Counted from the stretch's first letter, positions 13,601-25,862 are shown. The stretch is DNA of 64,000 nt from Kappaphycus alvarezii (GCA_002205965.3 NADL03000594.1:434001-498000); one strand, 5' to 3'. Notes: a model not told the origin generated them from the letters alone. Program-made: numbers and translations.

Positions 13601-16600
13601 TTTCCCAAAATAGCCTCGTATAAATATCTCCTAATTTTCAGACGCAACGTGTAAATAAATAAAAGGCTTTGTAGACCTAATTCTTGACTACAACTTCAAA
13701 GTTTGATACTCCAAAGAACGCCTAACTTCTACAAAGCCGATTCTTTTCGAGCACCGAAAATCTTGACACTTAACTAATTTGTCTTAAAGCTTGATTATCA
13801 TCGCAAGTTCATCGTGAGAAGGATAAAAACATCTTTTATCGTAGCTCTAGAATTTATGGGCAGTGTTTAGATCGATTCCTCTAATCAATCACGTCGATTC
13901 AAAAAATACGCATTTGGAGCGACGATGTATGCCGGATTATTCATCTTTAGTCTTCATAATTTCATTACCAATATTTCTGCTTACAATCCCCTATTTATTA
14001 CTCTCAGATAGAACATTTTTAAAATAAACAGTTCTACGACTTATACATGCTTCAAGTTACTGAAATCATACAATTGCTGCATACCTCCAAAGAAGATCTC
14101 GGGTTGTTATCGTCTTTCAATGATATTTCTCTTCTTTTCCAAACTAGTTCTGATAGATTAGAATAACTTATAGTTGCTTATGTCGATGTTACCAACCTCT
14201 GTGGTAATGACGCGTTACCTAGTATTTCACAACAGATGCTTGAGAAATCTGATTCAAAATAGCCGGAGTTCGTGATTATATTTTGGCCAATCTTATCGTC
14301 CTCCCCCAAAGCTTATACATCTCTAGGCTTTTCACCATTTTCGAAGGAGCTTCTTTTGAGAACTACCACCCTCTTCGCGCAAATCTTGTGTGGGCCACTC
14401 ACACTCTCCGGGATAGATTTTTGCCGCCGCTTTAGCCCGCTAGATTATTACATGTCAATTTAATTAAGAACATCTGGACAAATTTGAACAAAGTATTCAC
14501 TTTCTGGTAGACTGTTGCTGGTGCTAGCATTCGACAGCAATGATTTCTACATCGCCTCTACCATCGGTACATGTATTTAATATGACATACAGGTTTGCAA
14601 CTCCAAATGGGTTCCAGCCAATCCATGCATCTCAATAAAGACACCCCCCCTTTTTCCCTCGAAGTATTCACTCACCTTCACAAAAACCGAACAAATATCT
14701 TTATTGATATCCCCTGCATGTACTACATGTAAACCCTTTCCATGTCTTTGTATAATCCAACGCGTCTTCTCCAATAACTAAGACATCACATTTTAGCTCG
14801 AATATATTTTTCTGCTCATGGGTGCATAATAAAAGCTCTATATTCCCTACTGTACAAGTAGGCATTTCACCTTTTTTAGCTATTTTATAGTTTCTGACAT
14901 TTTTTCCTTCGACGAGGCCTTAGATTTTTACTATAAATTTCTAATGGATCTCTATTCATTTCTTCGCCGATAAATTGTTTCAGCATGGTTGTTTACATGA
15001 ATTCACTACTAGACATTATTGCTAACGTCTCTTCTACAGCCGAGAAAATACTTATAGTATACATCACTCCGGACAACAATGCCTTGGATATCAATTATAT
15101 TGCTTCTTATAACTGTGGGTTCATTTCAACGGCTTCAAATCCAACTATTTTCTACCGAAAGCTGAAGATTATAGACAAAATTAATTATTGTGATGAAACC
15201 CTTTACACTAAATACACTAAATAACTATCAGCCATTTCTTAAGTATTTATTCGAAAACATTTTCCAATTATTAACATGTAAGAAACAATTTTTCAACTCT
15301 GTTGAAAACAATTTATGATGAAAGCAGTAGTTAGAATGATTTAGTAATTATACTATGTGAGATATTCCAAATGTGTCTTGGAGAATCTCTCTATACTTGT
15401 TGTTTAGCGTTTGATACGGGTGTTAGATTTATGAAAAAGTAGATTTGGATGGTATTTAGACTGGGAAAGGACAATTTCTTGAAATAAATGTAAGGGAAAG
15501 CGATGAAATAATTGTCAACTTTGGTGTTCTTATAGAGAAAGGATGTTACATGCACGTAATTATATGATTTAATTTTCATTAAAGTAGGCAAATGGGGGTT
15601 TGGCGAAGTTTTGTGTGAGAAAATTTGATTAGTAGTAGTAAAGTATTGGTAAAACGTCAGTTCTGGTGATTTCTGGTTCATTACTCCGTTTTCGAAAGAA
15701 TATAAAGGATTATTTGACTTATATTTGACTTACCACAGTATCAGATACTTTATAGAAATTAATTAATGCTCAGGGGTCTCTTCATTGTTCTTTTCCCTCT
15801 TTTCCCTAAATTTATACATAATATCAATTTTCTAACTAATAAATAGGTTCAAGTAACCTCTTGAGGGTTTTTGCAATAATTTTCACATGGCATGAATGCA
15901 TAATATAGCGCCGTGGTGATGAGATGGCGATTTAACATTGTACATGTATTATTTTTGCCAATCATACCACGAAGGACTTGCTGATCCCTCTCTTGCAAAT
16001 CCCGAGGTGGATTACGACATGGAATCCCGAATCATTAATCGCGACTGAAAATTTTGGTCAAAAAGGACTGCGATTTGAAGCACTAGGGTAGCGGAGTTCA
16101 ATCCTACTCCACAATCGTCATAAATCAATCGAGAGAAAACCCGCAGCTCAATAGTACAGAATAGGTTCATGGAAAAACTGAACAACCTTCCCATTCACTG
16201 CGAACACAAGAAAATATCGCCTCAAATCCCCTTTACCCGCTGGAATCTGCGCCACCTCCACTGCTACAACTTATTTTTCTCAGCCCGATATCACATCACC
16301 ATGCACCCGCTGCTAACCTCCCTTCATCTCAAACACTTCGAAACCAGTGATGAACTGCCAGTACCGGCCTCACTCGATCGGCCCCCTTCCGAAAGTATCA
16401 AGGCATATATCAATTACTCGTACAATTTTCGGCTTCGGATCATTTGTAACAGTAAGCCCTGAGACCCCTATGTCTGAATCTCCACCCGTTCTGCGCCTTC
16501 GATCTTTGTCTAAAGCCTTTTTGTCCGCTATTTTAGGGCCGCGTTGGTATTCAAGGTTCAGAAGAGAGATTTAGTCCAGACAATAGGCTCGAAAAGGCAG

Positions 16601-16686
16601 GAATGACAGATGACTGCACCATCATTTATCTCACTAGGAAGTGTAAGAGTGAGAAAATTTTGAATTTCACATTACAGGTTAATGAA
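10664..16686. other. AT-rich stretch, no supported gene
   Basis: Open frames reach 118 codons (10731), 114 (11743) and 96 (15391, minus). None shows a motif, and several are opposed by frames of similar size on the other strand. I see no RNA gene or repeat array. Confidence 0.45.
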
Positions 16687-16760
16687 AGAGTGAACGAGAG
16701 AGAGGGGGCGAGGGAGAGAAATAATGATGGACCAAGAAGGAGAGAGGAGAGAGGGGAACT
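16687..16760 (+). repeat. Purine-rich (GA) low-complexity tract
   Basis: A nearly uninterrupted G/A-rich run with repeated GAGAGAG and AGGGAGAG units. The Arg/Glu-rich open frame across it (16603-16875) is explained by this composition. Confidence 0.6.
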
Positions 16761-18837
16761 GCATGAGGACCTTTACTCAGGCAGAAGGTGGAGGAAGACC
16801 GGGGCTCATATAGAGCTCGAAGCGACTCGACTGGTGCTTCCGTATGATCGAAGTAAGTTTCCAGAAGCCATGTAGACGACGGTGAGAGGATAGTCCTAAA
16901 CCTTCTTGAGCTGATCTCAAATAGATCAGCTCAAACGTACAGCACTATACAGTGCATTAACATAACGGTCAAGTTCTAAGTTGGACAGTAAACTACAATA
17001 ATATCTATAAAATTCGTTGAGAGTTGTAAGCTGTTAGCAGAGGCAACAGCGAGTAATTAAACTAACATTTAATGCCCATCACATTAGTGTGTCGACAAGG
17101 AGGGAACCGAACTGGACGCGAAATGAGACCGGACGTGTTTACCATGTTCTTACTGATCCCCGACATGAAATGGTAGTAGAGCGGATATATCATTGTATGA
17201 AGTATAAGGCATTACAGAATGAGTACTCTTCCAGCTTTATCTTACGAAGCATCTATATGTAAGGAATGGAACGACGCTGGTGCAAAGGTGGACTAAATTT
17301 AAATCATCCCTAACAGTTGCATTCCAAAATTACTCTAATTCTATACACATTGATCTGACAACATTCCCTCCTTTTACCTCTGGAGATGACTCTTTGCACT
17401 GTTTTCCGAAAGGATGAATGCCAATACTTAAATAAATGTTTGGTCACAGAAAGCATCCGTCCGTACCATATAGTAATAACTCTGTTATCACTAAATATCA
17501 ATCGTCTGCCGAGATCTAAGATCCATCCAGTAACACTCCACCATTCTTTAACAGTAGCTTGATGGGAATACTCATCGGAAAGGCGTTATTTTCATGTGCG
17601 GATCCTGGCGATAAGCATGACACAAATATTAAGCTATAAAGGAAAATAACAAATTGCCTTTATTGATTTCGAGACCCCTCTCCTATCTTAGTGCGTTGAG
17701 GAACTTGAAACTTCTATAGAAAAAAGTTCCGCAACTTTTGCATAAATTCCGTCCAAAGTGCCAACACTCATTCGCAACGGGCCGCAACCTTATTGAAAGA
17801 AGTATTCGGTAACAATTCGCAGCTATACACCGCTATCATAAGGAAAATTGATCTCGAAGGCCCTTTTAAAGGTATCTAAAGTGTAATGGATGTAGTAGGA
17901 CACAACAGGTACAGAAAAACATGTGCAAAGGATATATTGATACATGAGCTACCAGGATGCCATCGCAGTTCTGTAAAGAGTCTTATCAAAGGGCAGCTCC
18001 GACGAAAATATCGGCGTTCTACAAACACGAGCTTCTCAGCTAAGTTCATAAACGTGTCGTACGACATTAGATACGAGTGGAAGAAGAAGTTATATGGAGT
18101 ACCAGCCCGGATGATGGAAAAAGAAACATTTTTCTTAGAATATAGATATTCCCTTTTCTTTCTGCACAAATTAGAAGAATGCAGATAGTAGAAAGCACAG
18201 CAATGTGGCCTTCTTCAAGCTTCTTTTTACGGAAACGCGCAGTAGATACAATTGTCGCATATCGGATTCTTCTCTCGTTGTTCCTGATTGGAGTTATCGA
18301 AGTGATCCTAGTGAATTCCGTTTTCTTCTCCTATCGTTTTTTACGTCGCAACAGCTGCCTATTCTATTGGGGATATATCGCGGAAAGTCCACATTTTTCT
18401 TTATTTAAGATATTTGGTGTTGGAATATCGCACATACTGTAGGAACTCGCAAATACAGATATGTTTATATACTGTACTTTTTTTGTAAAATATTGTGTTG
18501 AAACGACCCTCAGGCACCAGAAAACTCTGTAATTCTAAAAGTGGTAGCAAAAAAATACGGTAGTAAGCATTTTTCAGTATATCTCAAAAAAATTATGGTT
18601 CTTTAAAAGGAGCCCAGTTGCAATACAGGACAGATAACCGTGCGTCTCCAAAAAAACATACTCCAAAAATCTCATATATTTACAGAGATGGAAGCATTTC
18701 TGTATGAATTACCCGGCAAAAAGTATATCTAGAGTTTGACCGAAACCCATGTTTCGCGCCAAACGGGGAGGTCAAATTGAGCGATAGTAGATTAAATAAA
18801 TCCTCAATATCCCCCTATCTCTGTAAACGAATGTTCA
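16761..18837. other. AT-rich stretch, no supported gene
   Basis: Open frames of about 100 codons lie on both strands over the same bases (17876-18188), the usual sign that neither is real. A basic 100-codon frame from an ATG at 17886 is the least implausible candidate, but I do not recognise it. Confidence 0.4.
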
Positions 18838-19830
18838 ATGACACTTTTTTCCCTTCCAACCTCCCGAGATGCATCTCAAACCTGCTCTGATGTCCCTCGA
18901 AAAGGGTCAGATTTAGCAATTGCCCAAGAGCTCGGGCGCTCTTTTGACTCCATTCACCGCTTTTTTAAAGGCCCTATATCGCTATGGGATCAAGAAAAGT
19001 CTATGAAGACCAGTGACGCTTACCGAAGCTTTGAACTGGAGGATCATTCATACTGCATGAGAGGAAGAAAAGGGATCAGCTTGCCTAGAAAAGGCTTTGC
19101 AGTTTCCAATAGAACCACCATTTGTGCGTCTTTTTCAACAGAAACAGGAGCACTTACGATATAAAATCGTTTGTTGAGCTGCGGCAATGGAAGAAAAGCA
19201 AATTGCAGGCTATCTATCCCGGGCTACCGGAAAACTCACTTGGACTAGCTCGCGATGGACCAAAATTGTTTGATCTCATAAAAACCATTTACTTTAGACG
19301 GTTCAGGTGGATTAGCATACAAGAAGCACGATTTAAGAAATGAAAAGCAACATTTTTCAAGATTCCCAAATCGAAGGGAAATAATTATGGTAGAGGCTTG
19401 TTTTTCTGGTTTAAACCTTCTACTATTTGTGAAATTGAATGGCGACCAGGACAGAAGAACGTATGTCAAGACTACGGGAGGTTTTCTTCTCTCATTTGCG
19501 GAAGGGCTCCCCTTGGATTGGAAATTTATGCATGATGGAGCACTCTGCCACCTCTTAATGTTCGCAAAAAATTGGCTCTCGGATAATTCCATCCCCGTTT
19601 TAGACTACCCTGTCTACTGCCCCGATCGCAGCCTTATCGAAAATCTGTGAGCATCCCAGTCAGTGTATTATACGCAATCGAAAGGTATTTTGAGGACGTG
19701 GAATCGCTGACTGTATGTATGTTGGACTCATGGGAAAGTATTGACATGGGCTTGCTTCATAAGCTTTTCCAATCAACAAAGTCGTTGCATCAGTATCCTG
19801 CACGCTAAAGGGAAAAGGATAGACTACTTA
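18838..19830 (+). pseudogene. Tc1/mariner transposase pseudogene
   Basis: A DDE cut-and-paste transposase relic broken over several frames. The N-terminal part (from 18838) has a helix-turn-helix with the pattern IAQELGRSFDSIHRFFKGP. At 19241 a second frame reads WTSSRWTKIV and then hits a stop where the family has the first catalytic Asp (F-S-D-E); the bases after it read S-H-K. From 19294 a third frame reads LDGSGGLAYKKHDLRNEK, then ACFSG, MHDGALCH (second Asp) and PDRSLIENL (third catalytic residue, Glu). The C-terminal tail is recognisable to about 19830 (FEDVESL, SWESIDMGL, then AKGKRIDY after another shift). With the first Asp lost and at least three frame breaks it cannot be active. 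Flanking terminal inverted repeats were not found. Confidence 0.8.
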
Positions 19831-20005
19831 AGCTTTAGCTCTCGTCGTTGTGTTTTTGGGGAAAGAGAAAAATTCAAACTGCCTATATTTATTGCCGGGG
19901 CCTTTTGTGAAAAATGCTTCCGTCTTTATAAATACAATTCCGTTAAAACCCTAGGTTTTTTCTGCCTACGCGTCATGGCAAGTACAGTACGACGAAACAG
20001 CACAA

Positions 20006-20182
20006 AATTGATCGAATGGAATGAGCGCATTTTCACTCCACGAATGACCCCTAATCAAGCTAAGAGCACCGACATCTGTTCGGGCCATCACAATTAAACC
20101 TTTTTAATCGCTAAATCCCACAGAGCTCCACCATCGCGCACCATTCGTGGAGTAAAATCGCGCCCATTCTTTTTAATCAATT
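20006..20182. repeat. Inverted-repeat element (MITE-like)
   Basis: The arm at 20006-20046 is matched by the reverse complement of 20142-20182, both ending AATTGAT outside and CTCCACGAATG inside, with a few mismatches and small indels. The spacer is 95 bp with no coding capacity. The arms could fold as a hairpin. Size and shape fit a non-autonomous DNA transposon, and it lies about 180 bp after the Tc1/mariner relic. No clear TA target duplication is seen, so that link is inference. Confidence 0.55.
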
Positions 20183-20803
20183 CAATTATGTTTCATCAGA
20201 ATTGTATCCATTGTGACTTTGCTGTAGCGAAGATTAATATTGACGCCGATGTAGATTCCCGTTTGGAAGACAGATATTGGGGTTTTGAGATCATTTCGTA
20301 ACTCTTTGGTGCTTTTTGAGGCGATGGAGGCGGTCCGAGCTAGGTTTATCTCATCACAGACTGAAATTTTTTGGTAATTTTCGCGTTTTTTGCAATCGAC
20401 ATGGCTCTCGGGGTCCCAATTGTAATATTTGATGACTCTCGGGCCTCTTAAGTTGCCTTATGATAGAATGTAGGGAGTGGCTGGCAGTTTGAAGTGCGGA
20501 GGCCTTAAATCGCTCCCTGGTTGCCAGGTTAGGTTCTTTTGGCATTTTCAAAGCTCGATAGTGTCGGTAGAAACGTAAAAGGGTGTCCAGGTACGCTTTA
20601 TTCTCACTTCAAATGCACAGAACTCGTGATAACTGGACGTTTAGAGTAGGTGTCTTATGGCAAAAATCGCCCCATTTTTAGGATTCCAGTGAGTAAACCC
20701 CCACAAACACAAAAATTTATAAGAAGAAGCCTTTTTTCAACCGTTTGTGGACCAGAAAAGCTGATTGGGTGGATTTTTTTTTAGTTTTGTCGAGAAATTT
20801 GCT
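20183..20803. other. No gene seen
   Basis: Mixed-composition spacer between the inverted-repeat element and the first copia LTR. It contains only short frames and T-rich runs (for example near 20774). Confidence 0.5.
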
Positions 20804-20808
20804 CAGAG

Positions 20809-21159
20809 TGTGGATGAAGAGGTCCCAAGTGCACTTGTTAGCCGGGCTATTAAGTGGTTCGCATTGGCTTACGTGGACACCTGGACAGGTACGAGGTAAC
20901 CGTTTGGTTATTACCAATATGACCTGAAAAGGTCCGTAATTTAATATCGGCGACCTTTGAACTAAGGTCGCTGCATTTGGGTGGCTCGATTCGGACGTGT
21001 GATAGAGGACTGAGAGTGGTACTTAAGACCCACGATGGGCACAGTAAAAGACAGACAGATCAAGTTTTCATCTTTTCTCAACTGGGCAGCACCTTTGACG
21101 GACAGTTCCGCCATGCCGAACGCAGGAACAACCTAAGGCACCGGGGTACTGTTGCCACA
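20809..21159 (+). repeat. copia-1 5' LTR
   Basis: A 351-bp direct repeat of 26580-26931 with TG...CA ends. It contains four consecutive short hairpins (20879-20970). No convincing tRNA-primer site was identified just after it (sequence TTCCGGAATACG). Confidence 0.85.
20879..20970 (+). promoter_or_regulatory. Four tandem hairpins inside the copia-1 LTR
   Basis: Four consecutive stem-loops: ACCTG/CAGGT (20879-20890); GTAACC-GTTT-GGTTAT (20896-20911); GACCT-GAAA-AGGTC (20921-20934), with a GNRA-type loop; CGACCTT/AAGGTCG with a 6-base loop (20951-20970). All four recur in the 3' LTR (26651-26742). There the second stem is a perfect pair (GTAACC/GGTTAC), so the 5' copy differs only by a G-U wobble. 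Loop bases of the fourth differ between LTRs while its stem does not. A role in the RNA (packaging, dimerisation, 3'-end formation) is inference. Confidence 0.55.
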
Positions 21160-21538
21160 TTCCGGAATACGGCATAGTACGAGAGTGCTCCGCCAAGTTA
21201 TTCTACAACGGATTGCAATCACGTGAGAACGTGCCTTTGCGATTGCCGGAGTCTACAGTACTACGAGAGTGGGTTTCTGTATTAGACCTCCGAAACTTCA
21301 AGAAAAATCATCTCTACGCGCCCATTTGCAAGAAACTGCAGAAGGGTCAAATCAACGAACGACTGTGAAACATCTTCTTGTTCCTCGAATTCGTTCCGGT
21401 ATAAAAACTCGCCTCGGTGAACATAAAAGGTGCACCGGCCACAGGAGACAAGTGACCAACGCGACATTCAGACTTAGCACGCGTCGTCCGAAGCTTTTTG
21501 CTACTGCATTAACGTCTGCGGAAGGGGATTTTTCATAC

Positions 21539-23186
21539 ATGGATAGCGGTGCCGAGCAGTCGGTCTCTGGACCATCCAACCGAGGAATCGTTCCATGGAA
21601 AAAATTGAGCTTGACAAGCGATGAGCAGCACCAGGTCGTGAATATATTTCGCGAATTCGACGACCACCATCTGGATGCAGCTCCCGACCAAGTAGTTGAG
21701 ATCATCCGTCAGGAGTTAACCGTTTGGCTCCTTACTAGGGTCGAAATGTTCTCGAACTACAACGTCTATAAGTGCATCAAACAATTTTTGGAGGCCAAGT
21801 CTGTGCCAATAAGAGATCACGTCCTTAGCACCAACTTGATCATGATCAGAGTGGGAGCCGCACTATGGCCAGAAAATACTCATGGTAGCGACCTAAAAGA
21901 AGCATTGGAACGTTGGAATGCGCACAGAGAGGGACGCGTACCGGGCTCCGGGAATCCACTACAGTTTACCCCGCGAGATATCCAGAGCCCGTCGAGGGGA
22001 CAGGCACTGCAAACCCAAGACCCCATTGGTAACTTAGCCTCCCAAGGGCCCCAGCAGTCGGCGTTAGATGAGGTCAGACGTAGGTTGGATATCTTGGACC
22101 AGGGCGGCAGGTCCGAAAACGACAAGGTAGCGAACCTGTACAGCAAAGTAGTCGCTTGTTACAAAGGTGACAGATGGTAATTCGGCGGGACTAATGAGGA
22201 GAATTGGAACCAGGCCCTTACGGATTACGAGTGCCATGCCGAGATGTTGTCTTTGGCGCGCCAACAGAAACTGCTGTTCCTGTCAATAATCTTTCTAGAT
22301 GATGCGATTTTTTTTATAACAGCGAGGTCAGGCATCTGAAGAGCAGAGGCGAGGTGATAGCGATGCTAAACGAGCGATACAACGGCCATGCCCGTAAACG
22401 CGCAATAGTCGACGAGGTGCTAGTTTTGCAGCTGCGCAGTTCCATGAACGAGGGTAACCACGAGGGTGAGGCACTGCAGAAGTTGGCAAGGCGCATAGAG
22501 AATTTAATTCCACAGTGTCCTGCAGGACGGAACGTTAACGCTGACAAGCGCTATGCTCTCTATTATGGGGTCCGGATGATAGATTGGGCCACCACGCCGA
22601 TAGCCACACTGGCAGGGTCCAGCAAGACGTACAAACAATTTTTGGATGAGCTGGCGTCCGCGGAGCAGAATCACCGCATAAGAATGAAAATCCAGGGCAA
22701 GTTAGGACGTGGCAGGCCGAAGCACTGGCAACCAAGTGTGGAAAGGTCGGGCAAGGACGGAGTCACGAAACTTGGCACCAACCTCGAAACTTTTGTCTAG
22801 TACCATGGACAGGCACAGTATGGTCGAGACCTCCGCGCCCCGAAACGAAGCGAAATCGCACATAAAAGGGACAAACGCTGTTATAAATGTGGATGTAGGG
22901 ATCACATTCTCCCTAAATGCTCGCTCCCAAGGGACGATGACAGGGTAATGAAAAAAGGATCAAGGACCTAATACGCAATAAGAGCAAGAGCGAGCAGGTG
23001 AGGATATTGCAGAAATTAATATCCGAGCAGTCGGCGCACGTAAATTTTCTTTCCCAGCAATTGTTCGACAATTTGAATGACTCTCGGAGCGCGAGCTCGA
23101 ACAGCGCCAGTGAGGGATCTGCTTCGGAGAACGGTGGCACTGACTCAGCCGGGGAGGAGGACTCCTCCTCGGACGCAGAGGGATGA
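21539..23186 (+). pseudogene. copia-1 gag (broken)
   Basis: The structural capsid and nucleocapsid gene of the element. The first plausible start is ATG 21539 (MDSGAEQS), in a frame open from further upstream to 22180. Gag then resumes in another frame at 22354-22800, passes a stop at 22798, and reaches a zinc knuckle at 22879-22920 (CYKCGCRDHILPKC, exact CX2CX4HX4C). That frame ends at 22969. A Ser/Glu/Asp-rich tail in a third frame (22998-23186) looks like the Gag C-terminus. At least two frameshifts and one stop break it. The zinc knuckle makes the assignment firm. Confidence 0.75.
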
Positions 23187-23515
23187 GAGGATAAGGGCTT
23201 CCGGGACGTGATGTACGCGCGAGCCGCGCTTCACGGCGGACACTTCGGGGGCGATCCAGGCTTTTCTAGCCCCCCGTCCGTTGCGTCAGAAGTTATCACC
23301 GCAGACTCTGACCCCTACATGCCGGAGTGCACGAATCGTGCTTCGTGGCCGGTCGAAACCGACAAGACGCCCGTGGAAACGGGCTTCGACCCGAGGAATG
23401 AGTTTGAACACTGTCGGAACGAAAAAGGTCCTCTTCGCATCTTGAAATACGTCCTTGACCAATCGTCCTACCTTTTTCTTTCCAAAACAAATTCTAAATA
23501 TCTTTTTCCTTTATG

Positions 23516-23895
23516 AATCCAAATTCACTGTACAACTCCATTTTCTATTTTATGTTTGAATATTTGGTCCTCCTCCTTCAAAGAGATGCCTTTCAATTCG
23601 TGGTCACTTCGCCTCCAAAATTCAGTTCCGATATTTTATCACGCAGATTTTTATGATGCCCCCGAATTCATGCAAATCCAAGGCCGCAGTATCGCCTAAT
23701 ATTTTTTTGACCAAGACCATGATGATTACCAAAGAAATGTCCCTATTTAAAGTGCTATAGCATTGTCGCTGAAGCATCACTCCTACCACCAACAATTGGA
23801 TAAGCTGATTACCCTTTTTGTCAACATCCGCAACCCCGCTCACCCCTTTTCCAGAAATATGACGTCACATCGCCCCTCTGTCCCTATCTCCAAAA
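23516..23895 (+). other. Foreign-looking block, possible relic of a gypsy-type LTR
   Basis: This AT-rich block separates the end of Gag from the integrase and encodes no protease motif. Near its right end (23860-23896) an ATG is followed by codons for RPSVPISKN. The reading frame inside the gypsy LTR at 57223 also starts with Met and has RPSVPISKN within its first 13 residues, and the two agree at the nucleotide level. Upstream, TTTGGTCCTCCTCC (about 23567) resembles the LTR iteron CAGGAAATGGTCCTCC at a comparable distance. I infer a partial, diverged LTR of that gypsy family inside or recombined into copia-1. Confidence 0.4.
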
Positions 23896-25024
23896 ATGCC
23901 CTTACCTGGAAAGAATTGAAGAAGATGCACCCTCAGTTTTGGCATCCATCCGTGCAGAAGCTATACAATGCGCTCAAGCGCGTAGACCCGGAAAACACTA
24001 CCGAAGAAACGAAAAGGACTCTGGAAGAGATAGCAGCTCCATGCAGCACCTGCGCTAAGCACAGCTCACGCCCGCATCGTTTTAGAGTGACACTCCCGAA
24101 GGGGGAGTGCATCTTTAACCAAGAATTGGCCATGGATTTGGTATGGCTGGGTGCAAGACCTGCGCTTCACGTGGTTAACATTCACACTCACTTCAGCGCA
24201 GCGATTTTCTTGCCTGGAAAGATTACCAAAGACGTTTGGAACTCCTTCATAGTGTACTGAGCGACGGCGTATGTCGGGTATCCGCATAAGTTCCGAGTGG
24301 ATCAAGAGAGCATCTTCGCTAGCCAGGAGTTCCGAACACTATCGGAATCGGCTGGTATCGAAATACAGTTGGTTCGGGTCGAGTCCCATAACGCAATGGG
24401 GAGTCGGAGAGCGCTACCATGAGCCGTTACGGAGGATATTCGCGCGGATCCGGGAAGACGTGCCAGACATCGACACCCATATCGCACTGCAGCTCTCCGT
24501 GAAGACGATGAACGACACGATGGGACCTGCAGGGCTCGTGCCGTTGCTGTTGGTTTTTTGGATCGTTGCCACGCCTGTCGCAGCATACTACTCCACTGTT
24601 GTCCCATTCAGACAGGATGAAGGCCATGGAAGTCGCCCGCCTGGAGATGGCTGACATCATCGCCGGGCTCAAGGTACAGCGAGCTCTGCTGGCGAAGCTA
24701 CCCCCCGCCACGTGTTGCTCGGTGAGTCCAGGGGAGGAGGTGTATGTCTATTCAGAGGTGGATGCAAAGTCCAAGAAGGCCTTCTGGAGGGGGCCTTACG
24801 CAGTCACGAAAACTTTCAAACCCCAAGTATGGGTGATGCGCCCGGACGGAGAGGCGCAGTACAGTATAGAGCACGTGTTGCCTCGGTCCGCCGGCGATGG
24901 TTCCGCTTTGATCAATTGGGTGAGCCACGCCATCCGCGAGTGGCGATCAAGGGGTAAAATCACAGCCCGGGTGTATCTCACTGAACATTTGGGACCGGAA
25001 GACGCCCGACAGGACGACCCGTAG
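23896..25024 (+). pseudogene. copia-1 integrase (broken)
   Basis: Integrase inserts the cDNA into the genome. The N-terminal zinc-binding part reads KKMHPQFWHPSVQKLYNAL followed by CSTCAKH. The first catalytic Asp is in ELAMDLVW (about 24140). The second is in FRVDQESIF (about 24291) and the Glu in GVGERYHEPLRRIF (about 24407), but these lie in other frames after breaks at about 24260 and 24400. Downstream are the GPAGLVP motif and a basic C-terminal region ending in a stop at 25022. All three catalytic residues survive, yet the gene cannot be translated in one piece. Confidence 0.75.
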
Positions 25025-25862
25025 TTCATGGAGGCAAAAAGAAAAGAGATTAAGGGGCTGATCGAAAAAAACGTGTATTAGTTTGTGTTAAAGGAAGACG
25101 TTCCGGACACGGCGAATGTGTTCGGCAGACGTTTTGCATTGAGTATCTAGAACAAGGGCACCGGCGCAGAAATATGCAAGGCGCGGTTTTTGTTCCAAGG
25201 GCACCGGGACCGTGACAAGCACAAACTCGTACACGCGAGTACAAATTTGCGGCAGAGCTCGATCCGCCTGTTGACAGCACTTGATGTAGTTTTCGGGTTC
25301 CGGGTATGGTCCCAGGACGTGACCCAAGCATACCTACAATCCGCCGACAAATTGATGCGGGACGTATACGTTAAGCCTCGGAAAGAATTCCAACTGGACC
25401 AGAACCAGCTGCTCAAGCTGCTCAAACCGTTGTACGGTCTCTCCGACGTGGGGGATTATTGGGATGTGACAATGACCCGACATCTACGTGAAGACTCAAA
25501 GATGGACCAGTCCACGGTGGACATAAGTCTTTTTTTCAAGCGCCTTGGCAGTACGCTAGCTGGTTTGTCAAGAATGTATGTAGATGACGGTATCTATGCC
25601 GGAACCGAAGAGTTCATGAGAGAATGCGATAAGACGCAGGCCAAGTTAATATCGACGCCAAGAGATCTAGAAAACTTCAAGTTTGCAGGGGTGCAAGTTG
25701 AGACAGTTTGCGAAGGCATTCGGTTGCACCAAGAGGAATATGCTAGGAGAATAAGGCCACTTTCCGATGACTGAAACTTCAGCGATTTCAGGCCCGGCAG
25801 GCACAGCCTGCAATGGTTAGCTCACACGCGGCCCGATATTACCTGTGCAGTCAACAAAAATG
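25025..25862 (+). pseudogene. copia-1 reverse transcriptase (broken)
   Basis: RT copies the element RNA into DNA. From ATG 25028 the frame gives MEAKRKEIKGL, then stops at 25079 and 25149. An open segment 25190-25774 holds WSQDVTQAYLQS (motif A Asp), LLKLLKPLYGLSDVG, and the active site MYVDDGIYAG near 25580. After a stop at 25772 the copia landmark HTRPDITCAVN is read at about 25825-25860. The YVDD box and its surroundings are typical of Ty1/copia. Several stops make it inactive. Confidence 0.8.

Noticed and set aside
16603-16875. Arg/Glu-rich 90-codon frame
   Set aside because: Explained by the GA-rich low-complexity tract.
17876-18188. Frames of about 100 codons on both strands
   Set aside because: Opposed frames of equal size, no motif, AT-rich background.
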